Program-made: the position numbers and the translations under genes
Part shown: piece after piece, positions 58,348-64,000 of the stretch
Layout of the letters: each line of letters opens with the position of its first letter
How positions within the stretch are numbered: position 1 is the stretch's first letter
The notes under the pieces: model-generated
The model's input: the letters and a program-made list of their open reading frames with translations, nothing else
What the model was told of the DNA's origin: nothing
Database searches by the model: none
Origin: Pseudomonas sp.
GTDB lineage: Bacteria > Pseudomonadota > Gammaproteobacteria > Pseudomonadales > Pseudomonadaceae
Assembly (NCBI RefSeq): GCF_030684895.1
Contig: NZ_JAUXXP010000013.1
Coordinates: 62,001-126,000, forward strand
Direction: 5' to 3'
Length of the DNA: 64,000 nucleotides

Positions 58348-59718
58348 TTAACGCGTACCGCGGCGACGCAGCGCAGCAGGCTTGAAGTAACCGTCATCCG
58401 GCACAGCCTGGCTGAAGTCGATGGTACCTGGCTCTTCGTTATCCAGGTTCTGCACGTGGTAACGACGGGCTTGCAGATCGTGGAAGCTATCCAGCGCAGA
58501 CCAGGTGGTCGGCAGGTCGTAGTAGTTTTTCAGGTAGGCAATCGAAACGCGCCACAGCTCGCCACGACCGTCGTACTGATCAACCACTGCTGCTTGCCAG
58601 CTGTCCTCGTCGAGGAACAGGGTGCGCTTGGAGTAGATGTGACGCGAGCCCGACTTCAGCGTGCCCTCGACTACCCACACACGGTGCAGCTCGTTGCGCG
58701 TATAGGCTGGGTTCAAGTGACCGACTTGCAGCAGGTCCTTGTACTTCACTTCAGGGCTGGTGACCTTGTAGCTGTTGTAAGGAATGTAGATTTCCTTCTT
58801 GCCGATCAGCTTCCAGTCATAACGATCTGGCGAACCGTTGATCATGTCGGTGTCGTCTGCAGTACGCAGGCCGTCAGCGGCAGCGATCGGGGTGTCATAG
58901 GCCAGGTTCGGCGCGCGGCGCACGCGACGCTGACCGGCGTTATAGCCCCAAGCCTGACGCGGCTCTTTTACCTGATCCAGGGTTTCGTGCACCAGTACCG
59001 CGCCGCCAGCCAGACGCGCCGGGCTCTTGGTGAAGGACAGGTAGTAGAACATGATGTTGTTCAGGTCAGCTGCAGTCCCTTTCGGGTTGTAGAACTTGAA
59101 CATGGCTTCCTGCTGCGAGGTCACCAGGGAGTAGCTGCCGTTACGCTGCACGGCTACTTCCGAAGCGCGGCGCACGATGTAGGTACCACGGTAGCGTGCG
59201 ATGTGGTTCCACAGCGCTTCTACGCCATTTTGCGGGATCGGGAACGGGATGCCGCCGTAGGCGTCGGAGAAGCCGTTACCGCCATCGAGCAACTTGGCGG
59301 TGCTGGCGTTCTTGATGGTGTTGTCATACACCCACTTTGGCGCAGAACCAGAACGACGGGTCTGGTAGACCGGCATCTGGTAGCTGTTCGGGTAGGTGTT
59401 GAACATCGCAATCTGACCTGGGGTCAGGTTGTCTTTGTACTGATCCAGATTGGCTTTGGTGATGGTAAACAGCGGCTTGTCATCAGCAAACGGATCTACG
59501 TGGTGCTGGCCTGGCGTCTTGTAAGCCGCCGGAACCTGGGTGATACCACCGGTCCACTCAGGGATGGTGCCAGCCGCGTTGCCGGCTTTCTCGGCACCGA
59601 ACGGGGTGAGGCTTGCGCCCAACTTGGCCGCTTCCGCAGGCGAAACTGCAGCGAACGCGCTGCCAGCGGACAGTGCCAGCGCAATGGCAGCACCAATCAG
59701 CGTGTGCTTTTTCAGCAT
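58348..59718 (-). CDS. DUF1329 domain-containing exported protein
   Basis: A 456-residue protein. A signal peptide ends at AFA (about residue 23). The DUF1329 domain fills the rest, with LGASLTPFGAEKAGNAAGTIPEWTGGI near the start, a middle segment QRRVRRAPNLAYDTP and the C-terminal LFLDEDSWQAAVVDQYDGRGELWRVSIAY. The fold is thought to resemble LolA/LolB-type lipid carriers. It follows the DUF1302 gene after 66 bases and shares its transcript. A role in moving a hydrophobic ligand across the periplasm is inferred. Confidence 0.93.
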   Translation of the reverse strand: MLKKHTLIGAAIALALSAGSAFAAVSPAEAAKLGASLTPFGAEKAGNAAGTIPEWTGGITQVPAAYKTPGQHHVDPFADDKPLFTITKANLDQYKDNLTPGQIAMFNTYPNSYQMPVYQTRRSGSAPKWVYDNTIKNASTAKLLDGGNGFSDAYGGIPFPIPQNGVEALWNHIARYRGTYIVRRASEVAVQRNGSYSLVTSQQEAMFKFYNPKGTAADLNNIMFYYLSFTKSPARLAGGAVLVHETLDQVKEPRQAWGYNAGQRRVRRAPNLAYDTPIAAADGLRTADDTDMINGSPDRYDWKLIGKKEIYIPYNSYKVTSPEVKYKDLLQVGHLNPAYTRNELHRVWVVEGTLKSGSRHIYSKRTLFLDEDSWQAAVVDQYDGRGELWRVSIAYLKNYYDLPTTWSALDSFHDLQARRYHVQNLDNEEPGTIDFSQAVPDDGYFKPAALRRRGTR

Positions 59719-59747
59719 CTTGATTCTCCGTGAAATAAGTCATCAAC

Positions 59748-59767
59748 CGAGTGCCCGCAGGCACTCG
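59748..59767. repeat. Small hairpin between the DUF1302 and DUF1329 genes
   Basis: CGAGTGCC-CGCA-GGCACTCG, a perfect 8-bp stem in the 66-base spacer. It lacks a T-run on the minus strand and may modulate mRNA stability or partial attenuation. Confidence 0.55.
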
Positions 59768-59784
59768 ATATTTTCTAGTTATGT

Positions 59785-61821
59785 TTAGAAGGAATACTTG
59801 ACGTTCAAGCCGATATTGTCGCGGTCGCGGCCAGAGTTGCTTTGACCGGCACCCATAAACTCGGTGTATTGGATTTCCGCTTCCAGGCTATTCAGGTAGC
59901 TGGCGCGAAGCCCCAGAGTGTATGCCTTGCGGTCTTCAATGAAGTTACCAGTCTGATGCGAGTTGCCTTGGAAGTCGTGTTTGAACACGGTGAATGGCGA
60001 CAGGTTTACGCCGGCATATACGTCGTTCCAAGTGCCCGACAGCACCAGCGTATAGCCATAAGCATCAGACGTCGCACAGTCTTGCTTGGCCATAGCGGCA
60101 TCAGTGGAGTAAGAGGTATTAGCACGGCCCGCGATGCAACGCACGCCATCCACAGAGTTATATTTCAGACTATCACCACGCAGATGCTCGGAAGCAACTT
60201 CAGCCACACCAAATAACGAATCAAAGCTCAGCACATTGCCAAAGTTGTGTATAGCACCGATCGATGAATTGAACGCTTCAACTCGGCGAGAGTTACTTAC
60301 GCGACTGTCACGATTGATCTGTTGACCTGCAATCAAACCACTACCCTTATTACCAGCAGTATTATTCGCGAGACTCGCACCCTGCCGAACCAAGTCACCT
60401 AGCAAATCGTTAGTTGCAGCAATACCTACCGGAAGATTTGGACGATAAGCCAACTCCCCAAAAACCGAAGTCTCATTCAATGTGGTATTAAAGCTGAACC
60501 CGTACATACGAATATCTTCAGCATACTCGCGCTTAGCCTGAGTGGCTCCCAGAAGATCAACAGTTGCCAAACCGCCGGCGGTTGGCAGGAAACTCTGAAA
60601 AGTAGCACTATTAGGGTTGGCACAGTTAGGATCAAGGCCACCTGTAGCAATACCGCACAAATTACCGGTCAAAGTACCAATATTAACCCCATCATAACCA
60701 TTAAGATCGGCATAGATAGTTGGTTCTTTGGCATGATAATTAACAAGATAAGCCCCAAATTCTGTAGAATTCAAACTCTCAGCGATATACTTAAACGACA
60801 AACCATACTGACCATCATTTTTTGCATTAATATCATCTGTAACATCAGCAACCTTCAAAATACTACCAAAGCTCTTATTCACCCCACCCTGGTAAACACC
60901 GGCTGCAGTTGCAGCGTTAAGCAATGCAGCCGCGACCGCCGGATTAGCATTACCTCGGCCTGCAGCAATAGCATTGTAGCCTGTAATTGCAGGAGCCAAA
61001 GCAGTACCCGCAAAATTGTTATAAGCTGTATTACCACCCTCACCAAAAAGGTCAGTTTCAGAGAAATAAGTACCAACTGGATCAATGGCCGACTCTTTCC
61101 AGTTGAACTGATAAAAAGCATCCATTGAAATATTATCGGTCAAGCCGACACTAAAGCTCAGCGCCTCAACCGGAACCAGTACTTCTTTCACTTCGGCACC
61201 TGGCAGACGAAACTTGCCAGCATCAACCGGATTGGTGGTATTAACACCACCGCGGTAGAACAAACCTTCACCCCAGTTAAATACCTGCTTACCGAAACGC
61301 GCACCCACCGGCATATTGCCAACATCCCAACTGCCATAAACATAGGCATCAAGAATTTCTGCGTTACGGCCTGCACTGTGGCGAGTAGCACGGGTAAAGC
61401 TGTCATCGTTTGGTACGTTCTGGCTTGGCTGATAAGCCAGGCTGGTGTCGTAGTAATTGTTGCGCTTATCCATGATCTGGGTGTCATAGAACGCAGTACC
61501 GCGCACAAAGGCACCGTAGTTCTGGTAAGTCACTTCCATATCGGTAGTGACCTTGAACACTTCAGAGACCAGACCGGTATTGAAGTTACGGTTACCGTCG
61601 TTGGTATTGATGTCGTTGTTGGTCTTATCCTGGCCCTGGACGCGCCAGAGTTGGCCGTAGGACACGGTGGTATCGATGGAGCCGCTGATTTCATCGTCGG
61701 CGAAGCTGAATTCCACTGCCTGGGCGTGAGCCGCTACCAGCAGGGGAAGAAGACCGACAAAAGCAAAACCTGCCTTGGCAGGTGCGAAACGCAATACGGG
61801 CTTACGGGACTTAATTTCCAT
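59785..61821 (-). CDS. DUF1302 domain-containing outer membrane protein
   Basis: A 678-residue protein. Starting at the ATG at 61821, with GGAGT ten bases upstream, gives a signal peptide ending near AHAQA (about residue 34). The mature part is a beta-barrel-like sequence with many alternating aromatic/polar strands and a C-terminal Phe (NIGLNVKYSF), the outer-membrane sorting signal. The first third (FSFADDEISGSIDTTVSYGQLWRV, ARFGKQVFNWGEGLF) is typical of DUF1302. The middle is low in G+C and contains Ala/Asn-rich loops. Likely an outer-membrane channel for a hydrophobic compound. Confidence 0.92.
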   Translation of the reverse strand: MEIKSRKPVLRFAPAKAGFAFVGLLPLLVAAHAQAVEFSFADDEISGSIDTTVSYGQLWRVQGQDKTNNDINTNDGNRNFNTGLVSEVFKVTTDMEVTYQNYGAFVRGTAFYDTQIMDKRNNYYDTSLAYQPSQNVPNDDSFTRATRHSAGRNAEILDAYVYGSWDVGNMPVGARFGKQVFNWGEGLFYRGGVNTTNPVDAGKFRLPGAEVKEVLVPVEALSFSVGLTDNISMDAFYQFNWKESAIDPVGTYFSETDLFGEGGNTAYNNFAGTALAPAITGYNAIAAGRGNANPAVAAALLNAATAAGVYQGGVNKSFGSILKVADVTDDINAKNDGQYGLSFKYIAESLNSTEFGAYLVNYHAKEPTIYADLNGYDGVNIGTLTGNLCGIATGGLDPNCANPNSATFQSFLPTAGGLATVDLLGATQAKREYAEDIRMYGFSFNTTLNETSVFGELAYRPNLPVGIAATNDLLGDLVRQGASLANNTAGNKGSGLIAGQQINRDSRVSNSRRVEAFNSSIGAIHNFGNVLSFDSLFGVAEVASEHLRGDSLKYNSVDGVRCIAGRANTSYSTDAAMAKQDCATSDAYGYTLVLSGTWNDVYAGVNLSPFTVFKHDFQGNSHQTGNFIEDRKAYTLGLRASYLNSLEAEIQYTEFMGAGQSNSGRDRDNIGLNVKYSF

Positions 61822-61993
61822 CGAAACATTACTCCGTGGACAGATCATCTTTTTTGTACCCCAACCGCTGGGGCACGTTATGGCCGTACTGATGACGGCC
61901 TTAAATGTTGATTGGAAGGCAAGCCCCCAACGCGTTTGCACGCACCTCACTGTTTGGCGTGCACCATGACGAGGTCAAATCGATTTAGTTCCC

Positions 61994-62010
61994 TGCAACC
62001 ATAGTGCCAA
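61994..62010 (-). promoter_or_regulatory. Candidate sigma-54 (-24/-12) promoter of DUF1302-DUF1329
   Basis: On the minus strand TTGGCACTATGGTTGCA agrees with the consensus YTGGCACGRNNNTTGCW at every defined position but one (G to T after TGGCAC). Spacing between the GG and GC elements is exact. It implies a leader of about 160 bases before the ATG at 61821. Confidence 0.75.
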
Positions 62011-62244
62011 TTCAAACGACCGTATAAAAAATCCAGCACCGCACGCGCTCAAACTATAAATCCACTTTGTGACTGGTCATTCAGCAACCATATAACCGCA
62101 TGCAGTGACAGATTTTTCCTATTTTGTCCTACCATCTGGCGCGATCAGCCACCTTGCTGTGTTGTGCACGCCCAGACGCTTCAAACAAATCAGCCAAGGT
62201 CAAGCCAAGCAGTTCAATTCATATTGCGCAAACTTTGCTTACAG

Positions 62245-62295
62245 TTAATCAGGTAACACAAAAAGTGTTACCTGATTAAGCCAGGTAACACTTTT
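62245..62295. promoter_or_regulatory. Three-arm inverted repeat (overlapping perfect hairpins)
   Basis: Copies of CAGGTAACAC at 62250-62259 and 62282-62291 flank one inverted copy GTGTTACCTG at 62265-62274. The first pair forms a perfect 15-bp stem with a 5-base loop (62245-62279). The second forms a perfect 14-bp stem with a 7-base loop and flanking A/T runs (62261-62295). It may be an activator-binding array or a terminator. Confidence 0.75.
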
Positions 62296-62415
62296 GTACC
62301 GGTAAAAAGGACTGAGTGAAGAACCTGTAACCCTATGCGTTGCGCATAGATCCGCAAGATCGGTCTTTAGTGTTAACGCGCTGCTCAAAAATCGACCAAG
62401 CACACCCAAAACTTT

Positions 62416-62442
62416 ATCTAGGGTGGCGCCGCCACCCTAGAT
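62416..62442. terminator. Hairpin after pepN
   Basis: ATCTAGGGTGGC / GCCACCCTAGAT, a perfect 12-bp stem with a GCC loop, 17 bases after the pepN stop; the minus strand continues with AAAGTTTTGG. Probable pepN terminator. Confidence 0.65.
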
Positions 62443-62458
62443 TGTTACCGCTCACTGA

Positions 62459-64000
62459 TTAACCAGCCAGGCTCTTGCTGACCACTTCATAGACATCACT
62501 GGACAGCTCGCCAGAAGCCAAAATGCGCTGCAGCTGCTCCTTCATCTGCGCCTGACGGGCACTGCCATATTTGGCCCAACGCGTCAGCGGCGCCAGCAAG
62601 CGGGAGGCGATCTGCGGGTTGAGGGCATTCAGGGTGATGACTTGATCCGCCAGGAAGCGGTAGCCACTGCCGTCAGCCTGGTGGAAGCCCAGCAGGTTTT
62701 GTCCGGCAAATGCACCGATCAGGGCGCGCACCTTGTTCGGGTTCTTCAGGGTAAACGCCGGGTGCTGCATCAGTTGCTCAACACGCTGCAGCGCGCCCGG
62801 CAAGGCGCAGGCGGCTTGCACGCTGAACCACTGGTCCATCACCAGCGGGTTGTCCTTGAAGAAATCGGCAAAGCTGGCCAGTGCAGTGGCCTTCTCGGCC
62901 TCGAACGGTGAATTGACCAGCACCGCCAGCGCCGTCAAACGCTCGGTCATATTGTCGGCGTGCTCGAACTGCTCAAGACAAACCGCCAACACCTCGGCCT
63001 TGCCGCTAAGCATCAGATAGGACAGCGCGATGTTCTGCAGACTGCGCCGGGCAAAGTGTTCGGCCTCGGCCACATAGACGCTGACACGGGAAACCTCGCG
63101 GTTACTCTGGTAACGCTGCCACAGCAGATCAAACAGCGCAGTCGACAGTTGCTTACGGGCAAACTCACGGGCGGCGTGGATGGCCTCAACATCGGCCACG
63201 TCACTGATTTCGGTCAGATAGGCCTCACCCGGCAGCGAGAGCATCTCGGCAACCATGGCCTGATCCAGCGAGTCATCGGCCAGCAGCGTGCGACAGGCCT
63301 CGACCAAGCGTTGATCGAGCACCAACGGCTCGCCACGCTGATGCTGGCCAATCAGCTCCTGCAGCACCTGCACCGACAGTTGCTGCCCCGCCTCCCAGCG
63401 GTTGAAGCCATCGCTGTCGTGCTGCATCAGGAACATCAACTGATCACGGCTGTAGGGGAAGCTCAGCTTGATCGGCGCCGAGAAGCCGCGCAGCAAGGAG
63501 GGCAGCGGTTTTTCCGACAGATTGACAAAGGTGAACGCCTGCTCGGCTTCGGTCACCTGCAACACACGGGAACGCTCACCTGCAGCATCTTCACCGACCA
63601 ATTGCAGCGGCAGCTCACGACCCTGGGCATCCAGCAAAGCCAGCTCCACAGGGATAACAAAGGGCTGTTTTTCCGCCTGCCCGGGAGTAGCCGGGCAGCT
63701 CTGGCGAAAATGCAGGCGATAGCTGTTGGCAGCCGCGTCATAGCTTTCACTGACCTCCAGGCGCGGTGTGCCGGCCTGGCTGTACCAGCGCTTGAACTGG
63801 GTCAGGTCGATGCCATTGGCCTCTTCCATCGCGCGGATAAAATCATCACAGGTCACCGCCTGACCATCGTGGCGGGCGAAGTACAGGTCGCTGCCCTTGC
63901 GGAAACCCTCGGCACCGACCAGGGTGCGGATCATGCGCACCACTTCCGAGCCCTTCTCGTACACCGTCAGGGTGTAGAAGTTGGAAATCTCCATAAAGGC
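62459..64000 (-). CDS. pepN: Aminopeptidase N, C-terminal part (5' end beyond window)
   Basis: M1-family zinc aminopeptidase. The 513 residues in the window begin inside the catalytic domain, at the segment MEISNFYTLTVYEKGSEVVRMI that follows the zinc site. The HEYFHNW motif itself lies outside. The FKRWYSQAGTPRLEVSE segment, the beta-sandwich and the helical C-terminal domain (DUF3458) are complete. The full protein should be about 885 residues. The frame is open to the right edge. Confidence 0.95.
   Translation of the reverse strand, partial: AFMEISNFYTLTVYEKGSEVVRMIRTLVGAEGFRKGSDLYFARHDGQAVTCDDFIRAMEEANGIDLTQFKRWYSQAGTPRLEVSESYDAAANSYRLHFRQSCPATPGQAEKQPFVIPVELALLDAQGRELPLQLVGEDAAGERSRVLQVTEAEQAFTFVNLSEKPLPSLLRGFSAPIKLSFPYSRDQLMFLMQHDSDGFNRWEAGQQLSVQVLQELIGQHQRGEPLVLDQRLVEACRTLLADDSLDQAMVAEMLSLPGEAYLTEISDVADVEAIHAAREFARKQLSTALFDLLWQRYQSNREVSRVSVYVAEAEHFARRSLQNIALSYLMLSGKAEVLAVCLEQFEHADNMTERLTALAVLVNSPFEAEKATALASFADFFKDNPLVMDQWFSVQAACALPGALQRVEQLMQHPAFTLKNPNKVRALIGAFAGQNLLGFHQADGSGYRFLADQVITLNALNPQIASRLLAPLTRWAKYGSARQAQMKEQLQRILASGELSSDVYEVVSKSLAG

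Larger units (their letters stand above)
61822..62458. other. Regulatory interval upstream of the DUF1302 gene
   Basis: A 637-bp gap, AT-richer than the coding DNA, between pepN and the DUF1302 gene (both minus strand). It holds the pepN terminator, the triple-arm inverted repeat and a sigma-54-type promoter. No supported gene. Confidence 0.75.

Noticed and set aside
62459..64000. A complete short peptidase starting at the ATG at 63994
   Set aside because: The reading frame continues upstream to the window edge and the ATG lies inside a conserved PepN segment; the gene is cut by the window.

Overview
The window is chromosomal DNA of a Pseudomonas species. Nearly every gene is a recognisable Pseudomonas core gene (quiP, pdxH, dinG, apbC, metG, the rsx/rnf operon, nth, argG, motY, pyrC, rnt, the 1,618-residue gdhB, pepN). 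Coding is dense, G+C is high apart from one AT-rich patch, and REP-like palindromes of pseudomonad type sit in several gaps. From memory, quiP, gdhB, motY and pepN are PA1032, PA3068, PA3526 and PA3083 in P. aeruginosa PAO1, so this window joins blocks that are separate there. I see no prophage, integrase, transposase, CRISPR array, rRNA or tRNA gene.

Layout. 1-11200 (mostly minus): truncated fused MrpA/MrpB antiporter subunit, SlyB lipoprotein, pdxH, an OmpA-type lipoprotein, a serine-beta-lactamase-fold hydrolase, a secreted GH50/agarase-like enzyme, and dinG with a candidate LexA box. 11300-20400: small envelope and metal-binding proteins (CopD-like, collagen-like, DUF1145, two tandem OmpA lipoproteins, DUF6231, YchJ, LEA2 lipoprotein, His-rich SEC-C protein, DUF2489) ending in the quorum-signal acylase quiP. 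20600-24120: the NAD salvage cassette nrtR <> pncA-pncB-nadE with a 25-bp near-palindromic candidate NrtR operator. 24180-28700: dcd, a cold-shock protein, apbC and metG. 28840-35740: rsxABCDGE-nth, in which rsxC carries three tandem 198-bp repeats. 35830-42030: a 122-bp palindromic element, a small acidic protein, a GAF-GGDEF cyclase, gloA, argG with a tandem ArgR operator, motY, pyrC and rnt. 42300-47190: gdhB. 47370-54200: a complete six-gene MoxR/Bat operon. 54690-61820: an envelope cluster (DUF1302, DUF1329, YCF48-like, MMPL/RND). 62459-64000: 3' part of pepN.

The most interesting region is 54690-62300. The DUF1302-DUF1329 unit is preceded by a near-consensus sigma-54 promoter and, further upstream, by three copies of a 10-bp arm forming overlapping perfect hairpins. 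A YCF48-like protein and an MMPL transporter follow as a second unit. This looks like an enhancer-controlled envelope transport system for a hydrophobic substrate. The components are known families, but their joint function is not established to my knowledge. The DUF1302 gene has an internal AT-rich segment, suggesting recombination or fast divergence of its surface loops. All calls come from reading the sequence and from family knowledge; no database search was run.
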